Assembly (NCBI GenBank): GCA_946902985.2
Contig: OX336396.1
Span: 230,843,297 to 230,907,296 of the forward strand
Direction: 5' to 3'
DNA: 64,000 nt
Source: Meconema thalassinum
Taxonomy: Eukaryota > Arthropoda > Insecta > Orthoptera > Tettigoniidae
Shown: positions 43,231 through 54,408 of the stretch, piece by piece
Layout: each line of letters opens with the position of its first letter
Numbering within the stretch: position 1 is the stretch's first letter
Notes under the pieces: model-generated
What the model saw: only the letters and a program-made list of their open reading frames with translations
What the model was told of the DNA's origin: nothing
The model's database searches: none
Translations under genes and position numbers: made by a program

Positions 43231-44654
43231 GAGACCCTACAGAGTTGTAGGCCAAAAATTACAAACAAAAAACCAAAATCTGGTTTCATGCCCTAGAAGT
43301 TACCTTATCACTTGGGGCACTTAAATATACATTTGTTTTTTATGTACGGCCATTTTTAAATACCTTACGGGGGCTTTTAAAGAACACGTGCTTAGGTCTT
43401 GAAATGGGCAACGCCTACTTCCTAGAACCAAACATGTTATTTTCTTGTCCCATATAATTTTTAGCTGTATGGCATTCACTAAAACAATATCATTACTATA
43501 CACATGCACATATTTAACATCGAACAGAAGTATTTTGGTTTGTAGTAAAGTATAGGCCATTTTGGATACATGGTGGAACCATGCGTCTTTGTTTATTTTG
43601 ATGGTCAGTGGCTTTAGTGAAGTTTATTCGCAAGAATTATATTTTTATTGGTTTACTGTGAGTGGTGGAACTTGTGTAAGTTAATGGTATTTTAGAGATT
43701 TGTGTGCAGTTTATTAGATGTATTCTGTATTTAGTCGATGGCGTAAACCGACAGTCAGTGAAACAAAGAAATGGAATAGTGCTATTTTGAATGTTGACAA
43801 ACAGTGGGGTGATATTACATGTTAAGTTAAGTAATGCAAGTTCAACAGCTGCAACTACTTCTTCTGCCAGTGTCAGAAAACTGGAATAGGCCTATTTTAG
43901 TGAGGAGAATACTGTTAGACCTAGTGTTAATGACAAGCACATTCTCATTAATATATGGGTGCCCTCCAAAATTTGTTTACAGACCTGTGTGGTGAATGTG
44001 GCAGTAAATCTTCGTGTCAACATCAGGGAGAAAGATGGGTTTAGTAATAAGTTACCTCTGAAGTGTGGGAAAATTGATTTGTAAACTCAGGGAAGTCTTG
44101 ATGCAGGAAATTCCACTAAAATACTGTATTTTTTAATAAAGTTAGCTTTTTCTCAATACTGTATTTTTCAGCATTTTAAATGTTCCAGTTGCCTGCGTTT
44201 TGATCCCATTACCTTCAAACTTGGTTTGCACATACAACTTTGTGGTCTTAATAATGTGTGGAATCCATTTTGAAAAATATTAATAACTTTCAGAAATATT
44301 TAGGTTCAAATTTGAAAAAAAAAGACATATTTTAACAGAACAACAGGTCATTCTAAGAAAAAAACATTTTAATAATAAACCATTTGCACTGATTTTAAAA
44401 GTAATACCAATTTTTATTTGTAGACCATTGATGATCATTCCATAGAAGTTTTAGATTGATAACTTTAAATTTGATGTGCCTGGGACATTTTCAAAATTTG
44501 CATATTTATTACATAAAATCTTATAATTTCTAAATGACTGAACCAAATAGCTCCAAAGTTTAGAATTCCCTTAATTATGCTCACTTTAAAGAACCTACAA
44601 AAATTGGTGAAAATTGGGTGAAAATAGGCTACTGGAAAATTCAAAACTTAAGTT
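43231..44654. other. Insertion inside IS630-like pseudogene; possible MULE relic
   Basis: About 1.4 kb between two blocks of the transposase. Within it, 43700-44090 has decayed words such as SRWRKPTVSETKKWNSAILN and a Cys-containing LCGECGSKS plus GFSNKLPLKC that recall the N-terminal domain of insect Mutator-like transposases. Without frame continuity this is weak. The rest is AT-rich and unrecognised. Confidence 0.3.
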
Positions 44655-45105
44655 AATAGGGCAAAAATGTTATGGATAGTGTGTGGTTAGGTGAAATGTG
44701 GGTCAATGCTGGTCACACAGTGTCTAAGGGTTGGAGTGACAACTCAGTTCAGGGGACAAGGAAGGGCCGTCAGGCAGAGGGGGTCGATTTATTATTCTAC
44801 ATGCCGGGCTATCAAACGGCTTTGTTAATAATACACTTTTGCTCTTTAGGTCGAAAAGAACTGGTGATTACCATGAAGACATGGACTACAACTAGTTTTT
44901 AAAATGGTTCCAGGAACAATTGTTACCCAACATCCCTGAACACAGTGTTATTGTAATGGACAATGCTTCGTACCACATAGTACAGATAGAATAAGCTCCA
45001 ACAACTTCAAGTACGAAGCCGCGAATGTTGGAATGGCTCGACCGCCATCGTGTAGCCTACCATGCGACAGCTCTCGGACAAAAGGAATCCTTCTCGGTAG
45101 TGCTG

Positions 45106-46164
45106 AATGAACATAGAACGAGCGATAACATTCTATATAATACATGAATTAGCCAAAATACCTTATAAAAGGATGAGAAATAAATCAGGAAGCAATGTTT
45201 TAATAGACGTTTCCTCCTCCGCCGTGTGTGACCCACCCAGCCATTCCAAATATAGCGAAAATTACAGCAGTGAGCGGCATTGTTCAAATCAATCTTCAAA
45301 AAAGTACCATAACAGCACTGCCAACCTCGCCCTTACGGTACAATGTGAAACAAAAAAGTGCCCAATTCAGTCTCTAGTGGGCATCATTCATTCGCAGCAC
45401 TCAGTTCACGACTCTAATTATATTAGTGTGTGCGATATTTCGCATCTCTGTACGGCTGAAATGAGTGTTTTTTGTTATCTGCTCTGTAATAACTATGCAG
45501 TATATCGCTCTCCTGTAATAAGTATGTGTATTTTTTTCCGCACAACTGTGGTTTTGACAAAGGTTACAGCCTAACGCGCCCAGATCAATGGTTTTGTGTC
45601 AACCATGCCCAGCTAACAGCGCGCGGCCAAGGCTGCACCTACACTCCACCATTCTTACCTTCACTTTGTCCAATCCAATGGTTTTTGACAATGGTTACAG
45701 CCTAACGCGCCCAGATCAATGAGTTTTGGCAATGGTTACTGCCTAACGTGTCCCGATGATTCTTTTTTTTATCAACAGTGATTTTGCATCCCACTTCTTT
45801 TTATCAACAGTGATTTTGTATCTCACATGTGTGCCTTGGTGCGTGCTGCTAGAGTGAGCCTTGATGACGGTTAAACGAGATCAAGTGCTATCGAAGCATG
45901 GCAGCTGTTTTTAAAATAGCAAAAAATAAAAACACATATTTACGTACTTTAGCACATATATGAGCTTCAGTAGTAAGTTTTAATTAGGGTTCCTAATTTC
46001 AAGACGTAATATCGCCCAAAAAAATGAAACAAGGACACAAGGTATGTAAAAGTACATTCATGTCTGCTACAAGTGTATAAGCCGCGTTCCACTTTCATTC
46101 AGAATTAATATCCTTCTCAACCTTATACAGCAGCGCAAGCCTAAACCCATGTAGGCTACCACGT
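45106..46164. other. Second insertion in IS630-like pseudogene, local repeats
   Basis: About 1.06 kb. It contains a degenerate tandem repeat: GGTTACAGCCTAACGCGCCC at about 45564 and 45698, then GGTTACTGCCTAACGTGTCC near 45734, and a second small repeat TTTTTATCAACAGTGATTTTG at about 45767 and 45798. A frame at 45107-45574 has no family features. No termini were identified. Confidence 0.4.
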
Positions 46165-46590
46165 GGATGAACTGGCGAGAAAGCATGGCCATGAGATCAT
46201 CACGCTGCCCCATATCATTGCCACTTCAATCCTATAGAAATGATATGGGGTCAAGTGAAGGGTTATCTAGCACGGCATAATAAGAATTTCACACTCCGTG
46301 AGGTTGAGAAGCTTACCGTTTAGGCTATTAGGGAAGTGACTTCATAAAACTGGAAGCGTTTTGTGTTAATAGTGCAACGAGAACTGGATGAGGCTACGAA
46401 ACGTGAATGTATACTCCATGATGGGGTAGATTGGTTCATCGTTTCCCTGGAAAGCAATTCCAGATCCAATTCAGACACAAGTGACGAAGAGGGGGGCTAT
46501 GAAAGGAATAGACCCATAATTAAGTTAGTAGCAGCTGGAGCGATTAGGCAACTAAAAATTCCCCTAAACTCACGTGCATCGCAATGTTAA

Positions 46591-47393
46591 ATTGACCCTT
46601 CACACGAATACGGCTGACACACCACAGATCCCAGTATTTGTGTCTTCCTGGAAGCTTCTTGGAATGTTATGAGTCATGATCTGCCTCAGTGGCAACGCAG
46701 CATTTCCTCACGTGTTAGCATTGACAGCTGCCAGCGCTCATTATTGGTACCGGCAATACAGAGTATTCTTTGCGTACAAACACAAACCTAACCCCAGACC
46801 TCCTTGCTTGTACTACTAACAATAATTTTGGTCCAGATAGTCGCCTAACCAAGTAGCGACCAATGGCTTTGTCTCGCCATGGCTTTAGAAGAGTACAGTT
46901 CAACTTTTCCATTAAAATGAACTACTGTAAAGGTAATTTATGAACATTCATGATCTTTCAAGAAATTATTCTTCTTTAGACTCAGATAGGCTACTCAATA
47001 CTCCCAATAATGTCAAAAGTACTCAAATCAAACTTACCAAGCAACTTTTGAAGATTTGATGGATGAGGCAGATATAATATGACCACTCCGATGTACCGTA
47101 ACTTTTTGTACACTGATGACAAGTGAACATATTATATGGAAGCTGCCAAGAGTAACGTGTCTCCACTGTACCTACGATTGTTTGCCTAACATCTAAAAAA
47201 TTAATTTGCTCTATTAAAGACTATAATGGTGTGCAATCATCACTTGAAAAACTTCTCTGTAGGATGTTCACAGGAGCATTCACTGCTGACAACTTTCTTC
47301 CATTTTCATCGCACTCAGAATTTTCAATGAACTGAAGTAGGCTAATTCATCAAATGAATTTTTATCAGTAATGCAAAGAAAGTTTTGTGGAAC
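46591..47393. other. Unassigned DNA
   Basis: No recognised gene or repeat. It is the downstream flank of the minus-strand THAP pseudogene. Confidence 0.3.
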
Positions 47394-48365
47394 TTAATGT
47401 TTGGGAAACTGCAACCCATTGACAGCCAGCTCAATGCTGAGGTTATTTAGAATACACACAGAACCTGTAATTATGGGCACTGCATCACTCAAATTCTTCA
47501 AGCACTTCACCAACTTGTCTTCTGTCTTGATATGTGTCCATTCCTGCTTAAATTTATTCCTGTAGGAGGAGAAGTGTTCAGATATATCCGATATACTGTG
47601 CACAGAATTCTCTTCTTCATAGTGTCTGAAGTCTTCCAAGCACGCTTCTATGGCTTTATCCGAGATTTTCTACCTCTGCATCACACAGTCTTCTAGAAGA
47701 AGGCCCAGGAGTGGATAGCTATCCTGGCAAATTCGAAAATATATAAGATACTGCATCAGGTTTCAACTTCGGGTAACTCCTAGCAAATGTCTTTATTTCC
47801 CCATCAACTTGCTCTGTCCTGATAACAGAGCTATCAGGAAAATGTTTTATACAAATTATAGGCTTGCTCACTTTAGAGAAGTCAGTGGGAATTTTTCTAG
47901 GCCATATATTTCTTAATTTTTCGTCCTTTGGGAGAGAAAATGTCAGTGGCGGCCGGTGGTAAGTAAAGCTGGGTGTTGCACCAACATTTCTGATGTCGCA
48001 ATTTTATATGGGAAGTTTACACATGTAACAAAAATGAATTAACGTTAGATAAACTACAGTTCTATTAAAACTGAAATACATGGGTTTTCCAAAATAACTG
48101 TACGTTCGACAAATAGACAAATTTTAATGGCTCTTTTGAGCTTCTTCCTATAGGAATTCATAAAAAAATCAGATTTATGTATTTAAGCCCTATGCCTGAG
48201 TTCATGGGAAGAATTTTAAACACAGCAGGTTGTCTAAGGTTGGGTCTCAATCTCCGGGATAATAAACATTCTCAACATGAAAACATGGCAACCGAAAAGT
48301 TTGTACGTTAACGAAAAATGTTATTACTAACAAAGACGGGCACATATTCTGCATAAGGATAGGAT

Positions 48366-48545
48366 TGTTATCATTTTAAATGATCTTGCCGACTTCGTAG
48401 TTACGCTGGGGTCTGGCGTTACGTTACGGTGACGGGACGAAATGTACCGAGCATGCACTGAGGTGTGTGACGTCATAATACTGCTTGAGCTTCCTCCTTT
48501 CCCAGCGCGCTCCGGTGAGCATGACATCATCTAGCCAGCTACCTC
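48366..48545. repeat. TGACGTCA-containing repeat, copy 2, inside hAT
   Basis: Same ordered blocks as 39837-40025, including GTTACGTTACGG, GAAATGTACCGAG, GCACTGAGGTGTGTGACGTC and CATCTAGCCAGCTA. The second palindrome is decayed to TGACATCA. Confidence 0.6.
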
Positions 48546-48659
48546 ATTTGACCTTGGTTTGCACTTGCTAACGGACGTTGAGTTCACGCAGCATTTGTAG
48601 CATTTACAATTATATAAAGTCTAGTCTTTCAGACTGACTATCAGTCTTTCTTTTTACTA

Positions 48660-50085
48660 TAGCTTGAACCCCATCAGAGGAACCAGCCATGAAGTGCGCT
48701 CTGTCATACGTCGGCGCAATTCATTTTTGCGGAATTTCGTTCAATTTCTGCTTCTTTAATTCATCCAGTAAACACGCTGCTAATGTGTGTGCATCATGTT
48801 TTGTTTGCCTTTTACTACGTATCGGTACACAACAGCCATCTGAAATATGTTTGAAATATCACTAGTTTCATCTGCTATAATGGCAAAAATTTCCGATTCC
48901 TTTATTTGCTTTGATTCTTCTTCTTGGCAAACCTCCAACATAATCTGTAAAAATTAATTTTGAATTGTTTAGGACGTTCCTTTGAAAACAGTTGCCCTTA
49001 CCAAATGACATTTAACACAGCATCCAACTCAGCGGTAAAATTAATTAGTTCTCTCAAACCACCTGGATTTGTTGATGTTACACTTTCATCATGATCACGC
49101 AAGGCCAGTCCGAAAGAGCCACAGAAACGAATAGAGTTTATTACAATATTTAACACATACCTATTGTGCCTAACATCTTCGTTATATTCCGCAATTTACC
49201 TTCTATAGGCACTGTCCAATTGTGCAGCTTCGTTAACAGTTCCAAAAAGTTTCAATTTCAAACAGATGAAGATTGGTTGGTTGGTTGGTTCCTCAGTTTA
49301 GGAGCTGTGACAACGCAGTCATGTAGCCCCCTGTACTTTGGGTGTGTGGAGAAACTGTCTGATAACCGGTGTTAATTGTGATGGCTGTATTAGTGAGTGT
49401 TATCTGTTTTTAATTCAAGTGAGGACTGCAGACATTGAATTTCAAGCAGTTCCTACTTTTGCCGCCAAAGGCCACCGTAAACGACTACTAGTTCAGAACT
49501 TGGTTACTACACGCCACCGCAGTCGGCTCCTGGCGACGAACGTTGGAACCTAAGAGCGTTGTTCAAATTTTTTACTTGTAATTTAGCTTCACACAGGTGT
49601 AATAAGTGGAAGGTTCTTTAACATGCCATAAATCTATGACATGGGACCGCCGGCTTTACTTCCCCTCCGAAGGAATGCATACTGAGGGATTTTTAACGCT
49701 CTTAAAAAATCCGATGACTTCGGCCGGGTTTGAACCCGCGATCTTGGTCATAGAGGCTCAGCATGCTACTAACTACGGCACCGAAGCCGCTCAGCTGAAG
49801 ATTCATGTTTCTTTATTTTAGGGATTATTTTCCGTAACTCCTATTTTGGTCCACGCGAATTCTCCACCAACAAACATGTAAAACAGAATAAAGCGTTTTT
49901 AATATCGCATTCACATAACCAATTATTATTGCCTTAAATATCTCCTTTAAACGCCCTCGTATACTTACATTTTGGACAATACTTATCCGGTAATGGTGTA
50001 CCGAGTGTTTTTACTGTAAGTTTATCGTCATCAGGGAGCTGGAAAAACTGTCTGACTAGCAAATTACTTACTCTATTCATTTTCA
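48660..50085 (-). pseudogene. hAT transposase relic (ZBED/DUF4371-like)
   Basis: Minus-strand pieces in order: MNRVSNLLVRQFFQLPDD, LGTPLPDKYCPKC, RAFKGDI, a KNALFCFTCLL-like Cys block, GGEFAWTKIGVTENNP, then (after the SINE) FGTVNEAAQLDSAYR, HNRYVLNIVINSIRFCGSFG, LALRDHDESVTSTNPGG and LRELINFTAELDAVLN. These match the N-terminal half of insect ZBED5-type hAT transposases. At least three frame breaks or stops are present and the C-terminal dimerisation region was not found. It belongs to the hAT at 47944-51206. Confidence 0.7.
49605..49795 (-). mobile_element. tRNA-headed SINE, reverse copy of 27444 family
   Basis: Reverse complement aligns end to end with 27444-27640: head GCGGCTTCGGTGCCGTAG, CGGGTTCAAACCCGG, AAGAGCGTTAAAAATCCCTC, AAGTAAAGCCGGCGG and AAGAACCTTCCAC. 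It separates two parts of the hAT transposase relic. Confidence 0.85.
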
Positions 50086-50285
50086 CTCACACTCCACAAT
50101 ACAATTAATGTTTCAAACTAAACATTCCGTTAAAATAAAATACTACGGTAACTTACAAGATGCACAGATGATAAATCTGGGTGCTACATCGGAAAGTGGC
50201 GCGAAAGGCAAACTGACAAAACACTGAATTTTGCCAAGAAATTTCGTAGTGAATGCATAGGACTACTCACAGTCAACCAAACAAC

Positions 50286-50341
<56 letters not shown>

Positions 50342-50354
50342 TAATAATAATAAT
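50286..50354. repeat. (AAT)n microsatellite
   Basis: Over 20 AAT units with one interruption. Confidence 0.95.
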
Positions 50355-50689
50355 GCACAGTTAAGTATCTGCCTGGAACCAAAATACTCAATCAACTAAA
50401 TACAGAACTAATCGCAACCCAAATCCCGGAAGAACAATAGTGGTAAGAGCAAACATAAACCGCTACAGTACACCAACAATACGTCGCAAAATAGTTCAGC
50501 CACTTATCTACTGTACTTATAGCACGGTGGCGTTCTTAGGCTCGCTTCACAGAACAATTGACAAAAATATTAAATGAAGTTATGATGAGAAAACATCTAA
50601 AAATAATTGGGTGTGAACCAACTAATGTCTCCCTATGAAATTCCGATATTTGTACCGTTGTGGGTGGTGTAGCATTCCCTAGTGGTGTG

Positions 50690-50790
50690 GGAAAGAAACT
50701 ACCCTTCAGGGGCAGATGACCTCGTAGTTCCACCCCTTAAAACAACAATAACTAACTAACTAAATAACTAACTAACTAAACTACCCTTCG
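50690..50790 (+). repeat. LINE/SINE-type 3' tail with (AACT)n
   Basis: GGGGCAGATGACCTCGTAG, CCCCTTAAAACAACAA and then repeated AACT units. A related tail (GGACCGATAACCTGGATG, GGCCCCTTAAAACAAG) occurs at 53500-53560. Both look like 3' ends of the same group of retroelements; only the tail is recognisable. Confidence 0.45.
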
Positions 50791-51280
50791 CGGGGTAAGA
50801 GAAATCGAGGGTGTTGTCATTTCCAAAGAGTGGTGTAGTCTAACGGGGCCATTTGGAGCTGAGTGTTGCCAGGGCCTGGCAGCTCGTCTGCAACACCCTG
50901 CTACCCATGCTGGTCGGCATGCTATGCACAAGCTTGGCCTCGTCCAGCCTCGTCCTGTACGCCGCGCTGTCTGCTTGGGAGTCGCTACAAGAGAGCTAAC
51001 CCCCTGGAGTTTGATTTGAAGGCGGCAGCTTTTATAGGTACAGTGTAAAGCATTAGGATAAATAATATCAAAATATAGATGATTTTAACACATTTTTGAG
51101 TGCATTAGATCTATAAAACTAAAACATTAAAGGAAAAGAAACTACGAATTGGTGTAAAATTATTGGGAGTTGTGCAACGCTGCAACAATGTCACCAGCCG
51201 CCACTGGAAAATGTAGAAACATTTTCATGCTGAGATCTGTAATTGTTCTTACAGCCAGCCACATTACAGCATCTCGGCAT

Positions 51281-51980
51281 TTTGATTTCCTGTAAAGAGA
51301 CACATTCATTAAATATCTAACTTTAACTCAGATAATTAACTTAGCATGCATTGTAATAGTCCTTAACATACACAATATTAGGCTAACGTAAGTTCGTACA
51401 TAACCTGCACCACACGTGCGTTTGATTAACCTGTATCATTAATGAGAAATAAAGTGTTAACACTTACCCTGTAGGCTACGTGATTATTGCAGCTACATGA
51501 TGCACCACAACACAAGTTGGATGTAAAGTTGGACATTACACTTTATAAAACACTAACTATTCTCACACTGCTATTCACAAGAAATTCACAAACAAGTCTT
51601 CTCAACCGGAGTCACTACTTCGCCTACGTCACAGACAAGATGGCTGCTCGCACTGGGGCCAGTATCTTTCGTGGGCCACGGCCAGCTCCCTTTCCCAGAC
51701 CACATACTGCTCGTGTCTAAGCTGCGTGAATCTGAGAGGAATGTGCATCGCGGACTATGAGAAGTGGTGGTGACGAGTGATGAGGTTTCTCGGTCCTTGC
51801 GTAGTAACAGAAGCAAATAAATTAGTCGATGACTCACCCACTCATTCGCAACGCAACATTGGTTTCAGAAAAGACCCTATGTTAGCAGTATTGGAATAGA
51901 CGAGAATGTCAGGTAACACGGCAGGCTGTCGACAGGCTTCTCAATTATCGCCTGCTCTTTCTCTGCCTCTGCCTTTCATC
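51281..51980. other. Upstream flank of THAP pseudogene
   Basis: Unassigned. At 51620-51650 TACGTCAC and AAGATGGCTGC lie close together, which would suit a promoter of either strand, but there is no transcript evidence and no recognised coding frame. Confidence 0.3.
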
Positions 51981-51984
51981 CCGC

Positions 51985-52235
51985 AAGTTCACAGAGCGTA
52001 GACCCCGAGCAGTACTTCACTCACTATCCAATGTATCCACTGCCAGCGCCTGAACCATACATCATTTGATTGTAAATACGAAGCTAGGTGTAACCGTAGC
52101 GTTGTCCCCATCGACATACGGTGTGCACCGTGTCTAAAGAAAGCCCTACATGTGCAAACTGTAGAGGTGGACACGCAGCTTCGTATCACTTCAAACGAGC
52201 CATTAAAAACAGCAGTTGAAAAAACAAGCAACAAC
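51985..52235 (+). pseudogene. LINE gag (ORF1) zinc-knuckle fragment
   Basis: In one frame CIHCQRLNHTSFDC is a C-x2-C-x4-H-x4-C knuckle (about 52025-52070); in another, CANCRGGHAASYHF (about 52149-52190) is the C-x2-C-x3-H knuckle typical of Jockey/I/R1-type ORF1 proteins, with CNRSVVPIDIRCAPCL between. A frameshift near 52140 separates them. No reverse transcriptase of this element is in the window. Confidence 0.6.
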
Positions 52236-53495
52236 AGTAACAATTCCAGAAACCGATCCCCTCACTTCTCTGCCTCTCGCCAACACTTCCCCCAAGCAAT
52301 TGCTTGTTTTTTCAACTGCTAACAAGTGACCTATCTCCTTGGGAAGTAAAGCTAATACCGGCTTGCCTGGGATGGTGGGTCACCAAACCGGTACTTAAAA
52401 CTGAAATTTTAAGCTTTAATTAAACAAATTCAGCACTTTTTACAATTACAACTAACACAAAATATTTTCTGCCAGCATTATTACATGCACGACTCCAAAC
52501 TACAAGTAACCAATCACAGAGCCCGATTCGCACCCTCCCAACCAATCACAACGATTTATCACCTACAAGCATACGTCATTACTAAATCCAGCTACAAACT
52601 ACTTAAAACCAATTTCATTCCTCCCTGGAGCAAATGAGGCTTATTTCCACTATTCTTATGTATTACCTAAATAACTATTACCTACTACAGGATTTAAATT
52701 ACTTAAAACTACCAAAACCAGCCCACTTGCGGTCATTCTATCTTCACCTTCCTTTCAAAACTATTATAACAACTTAGAACACTTTCCTTATTGATATCAA
52801 TATAATTATTAAATTCTGAAGCTGCTGTTGATACAGAAATTAACTTAACACCTAGGCCTACGGTCGCTGGGTGGTCCATGCGACACACATGCCCAGATAC
52901 TGTAGGCCTAGCCATGGCGAGCCAAATACTAAATGTCATTTCAAGTCTAGAATACCGGTACCGTACTTCAAAATTTAAATACTTAAAAAAGCAACTTAAA
53001 AGCTTAATTACTTCAAAAGAAAAATTTTCTCCCCTCAATAGAACTACAGTAGTAGAAAAAATGTATAATTATTTTTCTAAAACTACTAATTAAAGGCTAA
53101 AAGGAGCACCTTTAGGAGCACCAGTGCCTGCCACCATCGCATGGGCGCTTGGTCGCGCTTTGCGCTCCCAGCGCTAGGGGATGATTACTGCCCTAGTACT
53201 TGACTTGGCTTGTAACTTTCTAGCGTTCTGATTGTTTCTTGATCATCTAACATGTCAAGAGGCTTTATGAAGATCAGTCTTTCAGACTGAATGTCTCTTT
53301 TTATGTTTTTATTGTGTTCATATGAATTCTTATTGTTCGATACGTCTTATTTATTTTATTGATTTTTATCATCCCCGTTTGAACTGCTTTTATCCAAATA
53401 AGGCATAATTGTTGGGGCTCACTGTCTGTTTTATACAAAACATTTTTCTTTTAATCTCTGGCTGTTTTTTATCATCCTTTCATTTCAAACCATTT
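52236..53495. other. Unassigned DNA
   Basis: No recognised coding sequence. Two CCAATCAC words 45 bp apart near 52510-52555 and TACGTCA near 52572 are promoter-like, unsupported by other evidence. Confidence 0.3.
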
Positions 53496-53499
53496 CATT

Positions 53500-53560
53500 T
53501 CATTAGGGACCGATAACCTGGATGTTAGGCCCCTTAAAACAAGAATTATCATCATCTTGT
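53500..53560 (+). repeat. Retroelement 3' tail
   Basis: GGACCGATAACCTGGATG, TTAGGCCCCTTAAAACAAG and ATCATCATC. A common 3' tail form in insect LINE/SINE families; the body is absent. Confidence 0.5.
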
Positions 53561-53929
53561 GATATTCAAGAGTACAATTTGAGGTGGGGGAGGGGTGAGG
53601 AGGACGACCAACCACTTTTGCCAAAATAAGGGCAACGCATCTGCTCTGTCTCATTAGGAAATTACAGCCATGGTCGCACAATCAGAACCTTTGGACGCAT
53701 CTGTGGAGATCAATCGGAACAAGTATCGATTCGTGAATTCTGAACCACTGCCACACATGACGTGTTTACTTAATGCCTGGACGTGTGGCTACACCAGATA
53801 AGAATTCGTGAAGATCCAACTCTCTATTTGGTGCGTAATGCACAAATTAAATTCGCGCCAGAATCGCCATGGCCATAGCCGCATTTAACAAGAAGAGGAC
53901 TCTGCTCACCAGCAAGTTGAATTTAGGAC

Positions 53930-54321
53930 TAAGAAAGAAATTGGAAAAGGGTCAGAGACGTAGAGAATGAGAAAAAGGGAAAGAAAATTCTTAGAGAGTT
54001 TTGAAATGTGGTGCTGGAGGAGAATAGAGAAGATCAAGTGGACACATCGGGTGACAAACGATGCTGTACTGAGGAGAATAGGTGAGAAGAAAACTTTTCT
54101 GAATACAATTCTTCAGAGGAAGGCCAACTGGATCGGGCACGACGTCATTGAAGGGAAGATCAAAGGAACGACAGGGCGGGGAAGAAGAAGAATTCATCAT
54201 CTGGATGATATGAGGGATGGAAGGAGTCACAGCAGACTGAAGGAAGACGCTGAAGACCGGGAACATTGGCATCAGAAATACTCTGTACGAAGACATGGAC
54301 CTGCCACTAGGCAGAATACTG

Positions 54322-54323
<2 letters not shown>
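53930..54323 (+). pseudogene. LINE ORF2 C-terminal fragment with (AAT)n tail
   Basis: Frame 53967-54326 reads KRERKFLESFEMWCWRRIEK, VTNDAVLRRIGEKKTFLN, RKANWIGHDV, EGKIKGTTGRGRRRIHHLDD and AEDREHW. This is the conserved region after the polymerase in insect LINEs (MWCWRR...IGH...GRGRRR). It runs straight into an (AAT)n tract. The 5' part is missing. Confidence 0.75.

Positions 54324-54408
<85 letters not shown>
54324..54408. repeat. (AAT)n microsatellite, landing site of R4/Dong-like LINE
   Basis: About 28 AAT units between the LINE tail on the left and the RT fragment on the right. Confidence 0.95.

Larger units (their letters stand above)
42657..46590 (+). pseudogene. IS630/Tc1-related DDE transposase pseudogene, two insertions
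   Basis: Three blocks of one protein. Block 1 (42700-43230): IPFVQVRKRTAKTLGVSE, RVTEGKF, KLSTPGKKRHREG, NLDGFQQDAVRWHIYSYYF and GGKVIMERPDIVALRCHF. Block 2 (44655-45105): WVNAGHTVSKGWSDNSVQGT, GDYHEDMDYN, WFQEQLLPNIPEHSVIVMDN (second Asp), ASYHIVQIE. Block 3 (46170-46500): DELARKHGHEII, HCHFNPIEMIWGQVKGYLAR (catalytic Glu) and an acidic Ser-rich tail. The first catalytic Asp of the usual DETW box is replaced (GEMW). Frame breaks and stops are numerous. The family is widespread in insects as unnamed proteins with a C-terminal NPIE-W motif. The gaps 43230-44655 and 45105-46165 are inserted DNA. Confidence 0.7.
47944..51206 (-). mobile_element. hAT element, 3263 bp, 8-bp duplication GAAAATGT
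   Basis: Ends are CAGTGGCGGCCGGTGG (left) and, inverted, CAGTGGCGGCTGGTGA (right), typical of hAT termini. GAAAATGT lies exactly at both flanks (47936-47943 and 51207-51214). Removing the element and one copy of the 8 bp keeps the THAP reading frame, which confirms both boundaries. It encodes a decayed transposase on the minus strand (48660-50085), holds a SINE (49605-49795), an (AAT)n tract (50286-50354) and a TGACGTC-containing repeat. Confidence 0.9.
47394..51280 (-). pseudogene. THAP-domain (P-element-like) pseudogene split by a hAT
   Basis: The ATG is at 51278-51280 on the minus strand. The protein begins MPRCCNVAGCKNNYRSQHEN and, after the inserted hAT, continues in frame as FSLPKDEKLRNIWPRKIP and KPIICIKHF. 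This is a THAP zinc finger: C-x4-C at residues 5 and 10, Trp in RNIW, then C-x2-H 42 residues later. A second part ARSYPKLKPDAVSYIF and NLPG-stop-LSTP follows, as in insect THAP/P-element-type proteins, then after a frame change MEDFRHYEEENSVHSISD to SIELAVNGLQF at 47394. Stops show it is dead. Whether it came from a P-like transposon or a host THAP gene is open. Confidence 0.75.

Noticed and set aside
45107..45574. 155-residue open frame as a host gene
   Set aside because: It overlaps inserted DNA inside a dead transposase and has no recognisable family features.
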